A stretch of DNA of 64,000 nt from Saprospirales bacterium. GTDB taxonomy: Bacteria > Bacteroidota > Bacteroidia > Chitinophagales > Saprospiraceae. Below the pieces are notes generated by a model that saw only the letters and a list, made by a program, of their open reading frames with translations, was not told the DNA's origin and did not search any database. Location of the stretch: positions 186,001-250,000 of the forward strand of contig JADJBL010000003.1 in assembly GCA_016703765.1 (NCBI GenBank), read 5' to 3'. Positions within the stretch are counted from its first letter, which is position 1, and each line of letters starts with the position of its first letter. Positions 47,313 through 56,302 of this stretch are shown one piece after another. The position numbers and the translations under genes are program-made.

Positions 47313-48341
47313 TCACTCCCCTTCATAGTTCGCACCCGGATCGTTTTTCCTGCGAAGGGCCGGTGCGAAAAACTCGGCGAAAAGCAGGATCAGGGCGATT
47401 CCGATAAAATATTGAAAATAGCTGTCGTATTCGTCGTACACGCGTTCTTCCAGTTCGCGGCGGTCGAGCAATTCCACCGCTTTGCTAATCTGGCTGATCA
47501 CCTCCTTGCCATCGCGGAGGGCGAAAAATTGTCCGCCTCCCACAGCGGCGAGTTGGCGAAGCATAGCCACATTGACCCTCGAGCGGACCGGATTGCCCGC
47601 CTTGTCTTTTTTGATGGCCTTGCGCCCGTTGATCCACTCGGGCACGAAGCCGCCTTCCTCGGTGCCCACCGCAACGGTAAACAAGAGCACCCCTTTTTCC
47701 TTCGCCGCGCGGGCCTTTTCAATGGCCTCGCTATCGTGGGTCTCTCCGTCGGTGATGACGATCAAGGCCTTGTGAGTGGTGGCCTTGGGATCGAAGAGGC
47801 GCCCGGCCAGGTCGATCGCCGCGCCGATGGAGGTGCCCTGGTAGGGCGCCAGGTCCGGAGAGCTGCTCTGCAGGAACAGGACCAGGGAGCCGTAGTCTGT
47901 CGTCAGGGGCGCCTGGGTGTAGGCCCCTGCCGCAAAAAGGATCAGCCCGATGCGCTCGCCGCGAAGAGCTTCCAGAATTTGCTGCCCGAAGCGCTTGGCC
48001 AGCTCCATTCGGTTGGGGGCGATGTCCTCGGTCAGCATGCTCTGGGAAATATCCAGCGCCAATATGATGTCGGCCGCTTTTCGCGTGATCTTTTGCCGCT
48101 TGCTGCCCCATTGCGGATTGGCCCAGGCGATGATGAGGCAGAGCATAGCCAGGAAAATCATGATCCAGCGCGACCATTGGCGCCGGGTGGACCAGACCGG
48201 GATCAGCCTGCGCAGGGTGTGTTCTTCGCCCAGTTTCCAGAGCGCGCTCCTGCGCCGGTAGGCGACCCATACGCCTGCCGTAAAGAGTAGTGGTAATATG
48301 AGCAGCGCGTATAGAAATTCGGGGTTTTCGAATCGAAACAT
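47313..48341 (-). CDS. batB: BatB, von Willebrand A domain membrane protein
   Basis: 342 residues. Two N-terminal membrane helices (PEFLYALLILPLLFTAGVW and RWIMIFLAMLCLIIAWA), a VWA domain with MIDAS metal site (ALDISQSMLTEDIAPNRME, GTSIGAAIDLA, VITDGETHD), and a C-terminal helix (YFQYFIGIALILLFAEFF). The VWA domain faces the periplasm and binds partners through a metal ion. Six bases separate it from batA. Confidence 0.92.
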   Translation of the reverse strand: MFRFENPEFLYALLILPLLFTAGVWVAYRRRSALWKLGEEHTLRRLIPVWSTRRQWSRWIMIFLAMLCLIIAWANPQWGSKRQKITRKAADIILALDISQSMLTEDIAPNRMELAKRFGQQILEALRGERIGLILFAAGAYTQAPLTTDYGSLVLFLQSSSPDLAPYQGTSIGAAIDLAGRLFDPKATTHKALIVITDGETHDSEAIEKARAAKEKGVLLFTVAVGTEEGGFVPEWINGRKAIKKDKAGNPVRSRVNVAMLRQLAAVGGGQFFALRDGKEVISQISKAVELLDRRELEERVYDEYDSYFQYFIGIALILLFAEFFAPALRRKNDPGANYEGE

Positions 48342-48347
48342 AGGCGC

Positions 48348-49334
48348 TTAGGGTAATCTTCTCATGAACAAATTCGTAGCCAGCCATTCGAGCAGCAGAA
48401 AGGCCAGCGCCATTTCGACAAAGGGATAAAACGCCTCCGCAGTGCGGCTGATGGTCGTAATTTCAATTTCGGTCTTCTCCAACTCGTCGATCGCCTCGTA
48501 CACTTCCTGCAGCACTTCCGTCGATTTCGCCCGGAAGTACCTTCCACCCGTCATATTAGCAATCTCGTTGAGCAGCTCTTCATTGATCTCCACGCGGACA
48601 TTCCGGTAGACCATCTCTCCGTTTGCCCTCTGCATGAAAGGCATTTTGGCGAAGCCGTCCGTCCCGACCCCGATGGTGTACACCCGGATGCCGTATTTTC
48701 TCGCCAGCTCCGCCGCAGTCAATGGCGGGATGTAGCCTGCGTTGTTATCGCCGTCGGTCAGCAGGACGATGACCTTGCTCTTGGCCTGGCTGTCCTTCAG
48801 TCGATTGACCGAACTGGCAAGGCCCATACCGATGGCGGTGCCCTGTTCTTCGAAGAGGTCGGTGCGCAGGCCGGCCAGAAACTCGGTGACGACCCGGTGG
48901 TCGGTGGTGATGGGGCATTGGGTGAAGGCTTCTCCGGAAAAAATAGTGACTCCGATCCGGTCGAAACGGCGTTTTTTTACAAAGGCCTCCGCCACTTCTT
49001 TGCAAGCTTCCAAGCGGTTGGGTAGCAGGTCTTCGGCCAACATACTGTTCGACACGTCCATCACGAGGAAGATGTCGATCCCTTCCCCCTTGACCTCCTC
49101 TTTTTTAAATAACAACAAAGGCCTGGCCATCGCGATGATCAGCGCGGTAAAAGCCAGGAGCCGAAAGAGCGGCAGGACTTCCATCAGACGGACCTTAAAA
49201 GTGGGCCGCCAGGGGCTCAGGTCGGAAAATTTCAGGGTCGCTTCCTTTTTAAACCCTTTCTTCCAATACCACCACCCGGCTGCGGGTACCAGCAGGAGGA
49301 GAATGAGGAAGAAGGGGTAGGCGAAAGTAGGCAT
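48348..49334 (-). CDS. batA: BatA, von Willebrand A domain membrane protein
   Basis: 328 residues with the same plan as BatB: N-terminal helices (AYPFFLILLLLVPAAGWWYW), MIDAS residues in FLVMDVSNSMLAEDLLPNRLE, GTAIGMGLASSVN and LLTDGDNNAGYIPP, and a C-terminal helix (FVEMALAFLLLEWLATNLFM). It is a paralogue of BatB; the two are thought to act together. It follows the 49338 gene by 3 bases, so translation may be coupled. Confidence 0.92.
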   Translation of the reverse strand: MPTFAYPFFLILLLLVPAAGWWYWKKGFKKEATLKFSDLSPWRPTFKVRLMEVLPLFRLLAFTALIIAMARPLLLFKKEEVKGEGIDIFLVMDVSNSMLAEDLLPNRLEACKEVAEAFVKKRRFDRIGVTIFSGEAFTQCPITTDHRVVTEFLAGLRTDLFEEQGTAIGMGLASSVNRLKDSQAKSKVIVLLTDGDNNAGYIPPLTAAELARKYGIRVYTIGVGTDGFAKMPFMQRANGEMVYRNVRVEINEELLNEIANMTGGRYFRAKSTEVLQEVYEAIDELEKTEIEITTISRTAEAFYPFVEMALAFLLLEWLATNLFMRRLP

Positions 49335-49337
49335 GTG

Positions 49338-50291
49338 TTAGTGACTGGCTGCGCCCGCCGAAGCTTCAGCGGAGGCGGGGGTTGTTGAATTAATGAAATT
49401 ACGGGCATGGCCCAGCAATTGCTCGTGGATTTCTGCCGGCGGCTCGGCTTTGGCGAATTTTACCATGTCCGAGGTATTGAGCAGTTTGATGAGCTCTGCG
49501 CGCAGTTCTTCGGGAACCCTATGCTCCATCTGCTCGCCGATCTCGGTGGTAGTGCTTTCCAGCGCGAGTATGCCGAAACGGGCTTCGAGGTATTCGCGGA
49601 GGATGAAGGTCAGCTCGGTGTGGTAATCCACGACCAGACCTTTTTGCCAGAGTTGCGCCTCTTCCAGTTTGCGGAATTTTTCCAGGGCCAGCACGTGGGG
49701 TTGAATCTCCGCAGCCGGGGCTGGAGGGGGCGCCTGGGGCGCTTGCTTTTTCCGCCTTAGAAGCCGCCATAAAATGACCGACACGGCAATAGCTCCCAGG
49801 AGACCGATCAGATAGGGAATGAAGTCTTCGGCCCGGAGCGGCTCGTCGATGATCGGCTTCAAGGGCATCAGGGCCGTCGTGTCGGGCGGGGTCAGGTTGA
49901 CGCGCAGGGGCAGGATTTCGGTATAAAGCGTATGCACTACGCCTTGTATCTCAAAGTTCACCGGGATGGCGGGTATTTGAAAATAGCCGCTATCCCAGGC
50001 GGTGAGGAGCAGGTCTTTTTCCAGGGTGATAACCTTGTCGTTGGCCCGGGTGGTATCCCAGGGACTCGAGGAGAGGAGCTCGATGGCCTTGGCGGTGTCG
50101 ATCACCTGGATGCCGGGTTCCAGAAGGAGCACCCCCGGGGCATAGTCGACCTTTAGCCGGACCGTGCGTTTTCCGCCCACGAACATACTAATGCTGTCGA
50201 GCGTGGCCTCGACCCCCACCTGGGCCCGGCCTGCCGAGGGGGCAAAGAAGATGATAAGCGTCCAGAAGAAAAGAAAAAAGGGCCTTCTCAT
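49338..50291 (-). CDS. BAT operon membrane protein (DUF4381-like)
   Basis: 317 residues. A signal peptide (to SAGRAQ), an Ig-like domain (GGKRTVRLKVDYAPGVLLLEPGIQVID), a single membrane helix (FIPYLIGLLGAIAVSVILWRLL), a Pro-rich linker and a cytoplasmic helical domain (VLALEKFRKLEEAQLWQKGL, YHTELTFILREYLEARFGI). The layout is a short form of BatD and is always found between the DUF58 and batA genes. Overlaps the DUF58 gene by 4 bases. Its exact role is not known. Confidence 0.75.
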   Translation of the reverse strand: MRRPFFLFFWTLIIFFAPSAGRAQVGVEATLDSISMFVGGKRTVRLKVDYAPGVLLLEPGIQVIDTAKAIELLSSSPWDTTRANDKVITLEKDLLLTAWDSGYFQIPAIPVNFEIQGVVHTLYTEILPLRVNLTPPDTTALMPLKPIIDEPLRAEDFIPYLIGLLGAIAVSVILWRLLRRKKQAPQAPPPAPAAEIQPHVLALEKFRKLEEAQLWQKGLVVDYHTELTFILREYLEARFGILALESTTTEIGEQMEHRVPEELRAELIKLLNTSDMVKFAKAEPPAEIHEQLLGHARNFINSTTPASAEASAGAASH

Positions 50292-51160
50292 GTTTTGGAT
50301 CGCTTTTTGAAAAATTGCAACAAAGCATCCACATAGCGTTGACCGGTCCGAATACTCAGCGTATCTGCGCCGCTCCGGCGGAAAGACCCGAGGAATTGAT
50401 CCTCCTTCTTTTTAAATGCCTCTGCAAAACCCTTGCGGACCTTGCGGCTGGAGGTGTCGATCCAGTGATGCCGGCCGGTTTCGGCGTCGTGTGAGCGGAT
50501 GAGCCCCACGTTGGGCATTTCCTTTTCCAGCGGATCGTATAGGTGAATGCCCACCATGTCGTGCTTACGCCCCGCTACGCGGATGGCGGTTTCGTAGGAT
50601 TTCGACTGGAAGTCTGAGCAAACGAAGCAGATGCTCCGTTTTTTGATCACGTTGTTGAAAAACTCCAGCGCCTTGCCGATATCGGTGCCCCGTTTGCGGG
50701 GCTGCACATCGACCAGCTCGCGGATGATGCGCAGGATATGCTGCCTGCCTTTTTTCGGGGGAAGGTAGACCTCGATCTCCTCCGAAAACAGGATGGCGCC
50801 CACCTTGTCGTTGTTTTGGGTCGCCGAAAACGCCAATATCGCGCAGATCTCCGTGATCACTTCCCGTTTGAATTGCTCGGTCGATCCGAAAAACGAGGAC
50901 TGGCTGACGTCGACCAGCAGCATCACGGTCAGTTCGCGTTCTTCTTCGAATACTTTTATATGCGCCTCCCCGGTGCGGGCGGTCACGTTCCAATCGATAT
51001 TGCGGATGTCGTCGCCAAACTGGTAGGTGCGCACCTCGCTGAACGACATTCCCCGGCCTTTGAATGCGCTATGGTATTCTCCGGAAAAGAGATGCCTGGT
51101 CAAGCCTCGTGTCTTGATCTCTATCTTGCGAACCTTTTTGAGCAACTCTTTGGTTTCCAT
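50288..51160 (-). CDS. DUF58 domain protein of the MoxR/BAT system
   Basis: 290 residues without signal peptide or membrane helix. HSAFKGRGMSFSEVRTYQFGDDIRNIDWNVTAR and PYVKVFEEERELTVMLLVDVSQSS-like stretches are the DUF58 motif (a VWA-related fold, DVSQSS as remnant MIDAS). It is cytoplasmic and a regular partner of MoxR ATPases. The start ATG abuts the moxR stop with a one-base overlap. Confidence 0.9.
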   Translation of the reverse strand: METKELLKKVRKIEIKTRGLTRHLFSGEYHSAFKGRGMSFSEVRTYQFGDDIRNIDWNVTARTGEAHIKVFEEERELTVMLLVDVSQSSFFGSTEQFKREVITEICAILAFSATQNNDKVGAILFSEEIEVYLPPKKGRQHILRIIRELVDVQPRKRGTDIGKALEFFNNVIKKRSICFVCSDFQSKSYETAIRVAGRKHDMVGIHLYDPLEKEMPNVGLIRSHDAETGRHHWIDTSSRKVRKGFAEAFKKKEDQFLGSFRRSGADTLSIRTGQRYVDALLQFFKKRSKT

Positions 51161-52155
51161 CAGGGTACTTCCACCGTATTCAACACCTTGTCAATAATAT
51201 CTTCCTGGGTAATATTCTCTGCTTCGGCTTCGTAGGTCAGGCCGAGACGGTGCCGAAGCACATCGTGGCAGATATCGCGCACATCCTCCGGAATAACGAA
51301 TCCCCTGCGGTGGAGAAAAGCCTTGGCCTTGGCCGCCAGAGCCAGGTTGATGCTCGCCCGGGGGGAACCTCCGTACTGGATCAGCGGTTCGAGGTTGGGA
51401 AGTCCGTAATCCTGCGGGGCGCGGGTGGCGAAGACGATGTCGATGATGTATTTTTCGATCTTTTCGTCCATATATACTTTGCGCACCGATTGGCGGGCCT
51501 GGAGAATTTCCTTTTGTTGCACCACCTGCTTTACTTCGCCGAAATGATCGTCGTTCAGGTTGCGGCGCACGATTTCGCGTTCTTCCTCTTTGCTCGGATA
51601 CCCTATCTTTACCTTGAGCATGAAGCGGTCGGTCTGTGCTTCGGGTAGAGGATAGGTTCCTTCCTGCTCGATGGGGTTTTGCGTAGCCAGCACGAGGAAG
51701 GGCTCCTGCAGCGGGTAGGTCGTTCCGCCGATGGTCACCTGGCGTTCCTGCATGGCTTCCAGCAGGGCGGACTGCACTTTGGCCGGCGCGCGGTTGATCT
51801 CGTCGGCGAGGATAAAGTTGGCAAAGATGGGTCCTTTCCGCACGGAAAAATCGTGGGTGCTGGGATTGTAGATCATGGTGCCGATGATGTCCGCCGGAAG
51901 GAGGTCGGGCGTAAACTGGATGCGGCTGAACTGTGCGTTGATGGCCTGGGAAAGGGTCTTGATGGCCATGGTCTTCGCCAGTCCGGGAAGGCCTTCGAGC
52001 AGAATATGGCCCTTTGTAAGTAGGCCGATCATCAGGCGCTCGATCATGTTTTGCTGGCCCACAATGACCTGGCCGGTTTCCCTGTTCAAGTTCTCGACGA
52101 AAGCGCTGTCGAGGTAAATCTGCTGATTGAGGGCTTCGATGTCAATCGATTGCAT
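51160..52155 (-). CDS. moxR: MoxR family AAA+ ATPase
   Basis: 331 residues from the ATG at 52155 (MQSIDIEALNQQ); longer readings lack family likeness. Walker A LLEGLPGLAKT, Walker B FILADEINRAP, sensor 1 LATQNPIEQEGTYPLPEAQTDRF and a C-terminal lid with GGSPRASINLALAAKAKAFL. It uses ATP to remodel partner complexes and is the first gene of the BAT operon. The 126-base spacer shared with the divergent secreted-protein gene has no perfect promoter match on either strand. Confidence 0.93.
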   Translation of the reverse strand: MQSIDIEALNQQIYLDSAFVENLNRETGQVIVGQQNMIERLMIGLLTKGHILLEGLPGLAKTMAIKTLSQAINAQFSRIQFTPDLLPADIIGTMIYNPSTHDFSVRKGPIFANFILADEINRAPAKVQSALLEAMQERQVTIGGTTYPLQEPFLVLATQNPIEQEGTYPLPEAQTDRFMLKVKIGYPSKEEEREIVRRNLNDDHFGEVKQVVQQKEILQARQSVRKVYMDEKIEKYIIDIVFATRAPQDYGLPNLEPLIQYGGSPRASINLALAAKAKAFLHRRGFVIPEDVRDICHDVLRHRLGLTYEAEAENITQEDIIDKVLNTVEVP

Positions 52156-52281
52156 ATAAGAAGGTTCTGTTGAGGAATTTTCCAATGGCGTTTGCAAAAT
52201 TGCAATTTTTTTGAATAGAATGCATTCATTTCCGCCCAATAGGGTTGCGGAGTTTAACGCGTAATTAGTAAACTTTGTGCT

Positions 52282-52959
52282 ATGAAAACAATAATTCTTT
52301 TTCTTTTCCTGCTTTCGGCAAGCGGGCTTGCAATTTCTCAGGAGGCCCAGGACCCCGCCGAAGCGATCCGGGAACTCAAGGAGGGCGTTCTGGTCGTCAG
52401 GCTGCGTACGCAGGCCAATAAAATGGCCCGACTGGAGGAACTGATGGCTAAGGAATCTCCCGGAAACATCATGCATAAGCGCCTGGCCTACGAACTGGAG
52501 GAGACCCGCAAAGACGCAGCCTATGAAAACCGGCTGCTAGTAGAGGCTTTCAGAAATAATTACCGATTCTCCGAGGTCCTGTTCCTCCCCGATTCCCTGG
52601 CGCCCATGCTAAAGGCCCAAAAGCAGGAGGGCATTTTTTTAAACGATTCCCTCCAACTGGACCCCGGCATAAGCCTCGGAGGTCGTTCCTACCTGGTCGC
52701 CGGAATGGGAAACACAGATCCCTCAGTTTCCGTCCTCGGCTCGGAAGCCCTGTTGATGTTCGACCGGAGCTACGACCGGATGCAGGCTCCTTTCCCCCAG
52801 AGTTCGGGTATGTCGGGGATTCGTCAATGGTATAAAAGTTTTTCGCTCGATGATCGGGAACTGCAGGAATACTTTATCCACACCATCGTGTCGCGAATGG
52901 ACCGGAAGCTGGCGAAGTTTTACGAGGAGGTGTCTGAATCAGAATTCACAGGATTTTAG
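52282..52959 (+). CDS. Secreted protein of unknown function
   Basis: 225 residues. The signal peptide MKTIILFLFLLSASGLAISQ is clear. The N-terminal part is helical (AIRELKEGVLVVRLRTQANKM, ARLEELMAKE), the rest a mixed fold with SEVLFLPDSLAPMLKAQ. No family recognised. A near promoter TAAACTTTG (one base longer than TAnnTTTG) ends 5 bases before the ATG region. Its last codons (SESEFTGF and the TAG) are part of the inverted repeat that follows. Confidence 0.6.
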   Translation: MKTIILFLFLLSASGLAISQEAQDPAEAIRELKEGVLVVRLRTQANKMARLEELMAKESPGNIMHKRLAYELEETRKDAAYENRLLVEAFRNNYRFSEVLFLPDSLAPMLKAQKQEGIFLNDSLQLDPGISLGGRSYLVAGMGNTDPSVSVLGSEALLMFDRSYDRMQAPFPQSSGMSGIRQWYKSFSLDDRELQEYFIHTIVSRMDRKLAKFYEEVSESEFTGF

Positions 52960-53025
52960 AATTTTCAGAATTAGGACATTGCTTTAATTCTGAAAATTCG
53001 GGAATTCTGTGAATTCTGATTCAGA
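52933..53025. repeat. 41-base inverted repeat between convergent genes, overlapping a gene end
   Basis: The left arm 52933-52973 and right arm 52985-53025 are complementary at 37 of 41 positions around an 11-base loop. Each arm is itself built of short AGAATT/TCAGAATT steps. The left arm contains the last codons and the TAG (52957-52959) of the secreted-protein gene. The right arm ends 5 bases before the stop of the minus-strand gene at 53031. Confidence 0.88.
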
Positions 53026-53030
53026 CTATT

Positions 53031-53345
53031 CTATTTTAAACAACGGCGCCACCGGGGTCGAATCTTTTGGATGTAACCTCGGGGGCTCCCCGGCTTGAGT
53101 GGTTTCTGCGGCCGGTCGAGGGTATCCCGGTTGGCCTTGGCCCAGATGATGATGAGGGAATCGACTTCCGCGGAAGCATGGTCCAGGGCGCGTTTATTGC
53201 AGAGTTGCCATTGGTCGCGGCGGTATTCCCCGAGTAGTTTTTCGACCTCCTGTTTTACCAGCGGCGTGACCGTCGGCGTTTGGAAGCCTCCGAACAGGAA
53301 GAAGCCCGCGAGCAGGATGGCGGATATGGAAACCCCTTTTCTCAT
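53031..53345 (-). CDS. Small exported protein of unknown function
   Basis: 104 residues from the ATG at 53345. RKGVSISAILLAGFFLFGG is a signal or membrane helix; the rest (VKQEVEKLLGEYRRDQWQLCNKRALDHASAEVDSL) is helical and ends very basic (RPRWRRCLK). It overlaps the upstream lipoprotein gene by 4 bases (ATGA), so the pair is translated from one message. No family recognised. Confidence 0.6.
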   Translation of the reverse strand: MRKGVSISAILLAGFFLFGGFQTPTVTPLVKQEVEKLLGEYRRDQWQLCNKRALDHASAEVDSLIIIWAKANRDTLDRPQKPLKPGSPRGYIQKIRPRWRRCLK

Positions 53346-53596
53346 TGCAATTTGATTCGTTCGAGTTGCTCCGTAATTTCCTGGATGCGGTTGGTCCAAA
53401 GAGAGTCTTTGTAATGCGCGACCAGCGAGTCGAAACGGGTGTTGCAGATACTGTCCAATTGTGGCCGCAATACTACCACTTCCGCTTTATAGAGGCTATC
53501 GGCCAGCGATTTCTCTTCCCAGCTCAGCACCAGCGGGGGTTCTTCTCCGCAGGAGAGGAGGAGGAGGAAGAGGAGGAGGATTAGGGCTCTTTTCAT
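53342..53596 (-). CDS. Small lipoprotein of unknown function
   Basis: 84 residues from the ATG at 53596. KRALILLLFLLLLSCGEEP is a textbook lipoprotein signal peptide; the mature part is one long helix (SLADSLYKAEVVVLRPQLDS, CNTRFDSLVAHYKDSLW). It shares the DSL...AxxxDSL spacing with its downstream neighbour, so the two may be related partners. It follows lptB by 9 bases. Confidence 0.6.
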   Translation of the reverse strand: MKRALILLLFLLLLSCGEEPPLVLSWEEKSLADSLYKAEVVVLRPQLDSICNTRFDSLVAHYKDSLWTNRIQEITEQLERIKLQ

Positions 53597-53605
53597 GCCT
53601 TGCAA

Positions 53606-54349
53606 TTAACTCAAATTTATCACCTTCTTCTTCAACTCAAAATTCCTGCCCAAATACACCTTCCGCACCATTTCATCCGCGGCGAGCTCTTCGGCGGTGC
53701 CGGCCTTGAGGATGCGGCCTTCGAACATGAGGTAGGCGCGGTCGGTGATCGAAAGGGTCTCCTGCACGTTGTGGTCGGTGATCAGGATGCCTATATTTTT
53801 GGTCTTCAACTTGGCCACGATGGACTGGATATCCTCCACCGCGATAGGGTCGATGCCGGCAAAGGGCTCGTCGAGCAAAATGAATTTGGGACTGGTGGCC
53901 AGGGCCCTGGCAATCTCTGTGCGGCGGCGCTCGCCGCCGGAAAGGGTGTCGCCCCGGTTCTTGCGCACCCTGTCCAGGCCGAACTCATGAAGCAGGCTTT
54001 CCAGTTTCTCCGCCTGAGCGGATTTGGGGAGCCCGGTCATCTCCAATACCGCTTTGACATTGTCCTCCACGCTGAGCTTGCGGAACACCGAGGGCTCCTG
54101 CGGCAGGTAACCGATGCCGTTTTGCGCCCGCTTGTACATGGGCAGGTTGGTGATGTCGGCGTCTTCGAGAAAAACCTGTCCCTGCCCCGGCTTGATGAAG
54201 CCCACCACCATGTAAAACGTAGTGGTTTTCCCCGCTCCGTTCGGACCCAGCAGACCGACGATCTCGCCCTGATTTACTTTCAGGGAGACGTCGTTGACCA
54301 CAATGCGTTTTCCGTATGCTTTAACCAGGTTTTCAGTTCGTAAAATCAT
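53606..54349 (-). CDS. lptB: LPS export ABC transporter ATPase LptB
   Basis: 247 residues. Walker [20 protein letters not shown]-loop [15 protein letters not shown], signature [15 protein letters not shown], Walker [14 protein letters not shown] and switch His in LITDHNVQ. LptB powers movement of lipopolysaccharide from the inner membrane to the cell surface. lptA and lptC are not adjacent. It heads a short minus-strand run with the two small exported proteins. Confidence 0.95.
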   Translation of the reverse strand: MILRTENLVKAYGKRIVVNDVSLKVNQGEIVGLLGPNGAGKTTTFYMVVGFIKPGQGQVFLEDADITNLPMYKRAQNGIGYLPQEPSVFRKLSVEDNVKAVLEMTGLPKSAQAEKLESLLHEFGLDRVRKNRGDTLSGGERRRTEIARALATSPKFILLDEPFAGIDPIAVEDIQSIVAKLKTKNIGILITDHNVQETLSITDRAYLMFEGRILKAGTAEELAADEMVRKVYLGRNFELKKKVINLS

Positions 54350-54414
54350 AATAAGAGGTCAAATCAATCAACGCGTAGAAAATTCAAAAACTTCGCACTC
54401 GCCCCGGATTTCCT

Positions 54415-54577
54415 GACCCACCCCCGGCCCCTCCCTTTTAAGGGAGGGGAGCGTTTTGTGTTGAAAGCCAATCACTTAACTCTGTTTTCATGCGAATCAG
54501 GCACTTAAGTGCCCCTCTTCGCCAAGCTCAATAAGCTCCCCCTCCTTTTCAAGGGAGGGGGCCGGGGGGGGTGGGTC
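54415..54577. repeat. Long inverted repeat element with C-rich ends
   Basis: The left end (54415-54450: GACCCA, C runs, then CCCCTCCC/GGGAGGGG) is matched in reverse by the right end (54536-54577), each end being also a hairpin by itself. The ~85-base middle holds a perfect 14-bp palindrome GGCACTTAAGTGCC (54500-54513). It lies between the lptB start and the stop of the Ig-like lipoprotein gene, both minus strand. No open frame, so a non-coding palindromic or MITE-like element. Confidence 0.7.
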
Positions 54578-54640
54578 GGGGGTATGGAGAAAAACTCGTT
54601 TTAAAGTGTCAATTAGCAAAAATACAATACCCTTTCATTC

Positions 54641-56272
54641 CTACTCCCACCGTAGCACAAAATTCGCCTCCACCTCCCAATTGGCGCGAATTTGTTCGAC
54701 CGGCCAGAGGAGCAAGCGTTCGGGCTGCAATTTATCGTCGTAGCGACCGGGGTCCCAGCGGCCGTTGCCGTTGGGGTCTTCGATGAGGCGCAACTGGTAT
54801 AGACCGGTTGATAGACCTTCCAGCCGGGTTTCCCATTTCCGCTGCCCGGGGTCTATCTGGAAACGGCGCAGAACCTTGTCTTGTTGCAATAGTTCTATCG
54901 CGTAGGACATTTCGGTTTCCAGGCTGTCGATAGTCAGGTGCAGGCTGCCGTAGTCGTTTCGCCTCCCGATGCGGTATTCCAGGAGGAGGGAATCGTTGCC
55001 TGTGCCCTGCCAGCCCTGGAGCGCTCCGGGGAGAAAGACCAGTCGGTAGGTATGGCTTTCCTCCCATGCAAACCGCGCCTGGAGCGTGCGCCGGTCCAGG
55101 CTATCGATGTCGAGGCGCAGGTTTTTGCCCTCCAGGCGGATGGAGTCTTCCCACAATTGAATACTATCCAGATTGACGGTAGTTATGGGAAAATTCATGC
55201 GAATGGGGATCGGTCCGGCCGGGTTGTGCGTCGATCGGCTTCCTGGCTCGGCTTTTTTATCCTGAAGCAGCCTCAGCTGGTCCCAATTCCCGGGACGGGT
55301 CAGGGGGCGGATATTTAGCGTGTCGATCGGGCCACTGCTTTCCAGATACAGGGACCAGGCGCTAGAATCCGCCATTTCGTGCCACAGGAAGACGGTGTCT
55401 TTTATGGTTTCTTTGAAAAGCACCCGCTCAGGCACGCCGAGTTTCAGATCCCAAGGCTCCCGGTTGAAGACGAGTTTCACCAGTCCCGGCGTCCCGGCTT
55501 CGTGGGATTGGAGCTGAAGCGGCGCCTCTTCCCGGAAAAAACGAATGCGGATGGGCGCCCGGAGATAATCGTCCGAACGGATCGGCACATCAATAAACCC
55601 GATGCGCTCGGATACCTGGTCGAATCGGTAGTTGAGGTTGCCGTCTTCCAGGACGAAGACTCTAAAGGTGTCCGATTTCACATTTTCAATGCGAAAGCTC
55701 CCTTTGGGGTCGGTTTTGGAAAAGTAGAAAGGCAGTTCTTTCCGCACAGCCGTGTCGGCGAGGTTGTCGTAGAGCATGACCAGCACTTTGTCCACCGGCT
55801 TGCCGTCGAAAGCGTCGATCACCGCGCCCTGCACCCAGAGCGAGTCGATGTAATCGCCCGTGGAAAAGATAAACCGGAAGGGCGAGGCATTGCCCTCCGA
55901 AAAATCCTTGATCGCATCGCCGAACTGGATCGTATAAGTAGCGTCCTCCCGCAGGACCTCCTCCTCGTCGAACTCGAATTTGACGTGCTTGTATTTCTCC
56001 AGCGTCACCTTGGGCTGTTTGGCCAAGGGAGGCGAGACCACCACCTGATTGAACACGTCCTTGAGGTCGACAAACTCGTCGAAGACCAGCAATATGGGCT
56101 GTTTCTGAAAGCGGGTCTGCATATTGACCGTCGAGCGCGCCGTGTCGAGCTGCGGGGGGATGGTGTCCCGGGGCCCGCCCGTCAGGGCTTCGACCTGGGC
56201 GCAGCCGGTAAATAGGGAGAGCCAGATCGAAATTAGAAGGAGGAAAAATAAGAGGGTAATTATATAACGCAT
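54641..56272 (-). CDS. Ig-like domain lipoprotein
   Basis: 543 residues. The signal peptide ends in the lipobox LFTGC. An SbsA-type Ig-like domain follows (GGPRDTIPPQLDTARSTVNMQT, ILLVFDEFVDLKDVFNQVVVSP), then a prealbumin-like domain (VQGAVIDAFDGKPVDKVLVML) and strands up to RLIEDPNGNGRWDPGRYDDK. Proteins with this opening (VEALTGGPRDTIPP) are widespread in Bacteroidota, function unknown. Its last residues FVLRWE precede a spacer with a long inverted repeat. Confidence 0.78.
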   Translation of the reverse strand: MRYIITLLFFLLLISIWLSLFTGCAQVEALTGGPRDTIPPQLDTARSTVNMQTRFQKQPILLVFDEFVDLKDVFNQVVVSPPLAKQPKVTLEKYKHVKFEFDEEEVLREDATYTIQFGDAIKDFSEGNASPFRFIFSTGDYIDSLWVQGAVIDAFDGKPVDKVLVMLYDNLADTAVRKELPFYFSKTDPKGSFRIENVKSDTFRVFVLEDGNLNYRFDQVSERIGFIDVPIRSDDYLRAPIRIRFFREEAPLQLQSHEAGTPGLVKLVFNREPWDLKLGVPERVLFKETIKDTVFLWHEMADSSAWSLYLESSGPIDTLNIRPLTRPGNWDQLRLLQDKKAEPGSRSTHNPAGPIPIRMNFPITTVNLDSIQLWEDSIRLEGKNLRLDIDSLDRRTLQARFAWEESHTYRLVFLPGALQGWQGTGNDSLLLEYRIGRRNDYGSLHLTIDSLETEMSYAIELLQQDKVLRRFQIDPGQRKWETRLEGLSTGLYQLRLIEDPNGNGRWDPGRYDDKLQPERLLLWPVEQIRANWEVEANFVLRWE

Positions 56273-56276
56273 CGTG

Positions 56277-56302
56277 GTCAGTTAGTCAATTAGTCAGTTG
56301 GT
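56277..56302. repeat. Short 8-bp tandem array GTCARTTR supplying the xerD stop
   Basis: GTCAGTTA, GTCAATTA, GTCAGTTG, GTC. It fills the gap between the Ig-like lipoprotein start (56272) and xerD. Read on the minus strand, the unit is TAACTGAC, and the TGA at 56294-56296 is the xerD stop codon. One arm only. Confidence 0.7.

Noticed and set aside
46881..48290. Long plus-strand frame across batC, the array and batB
   Set aside because: Covers two well-supported minus-strand genes and a repeat array; no motifs of its own.
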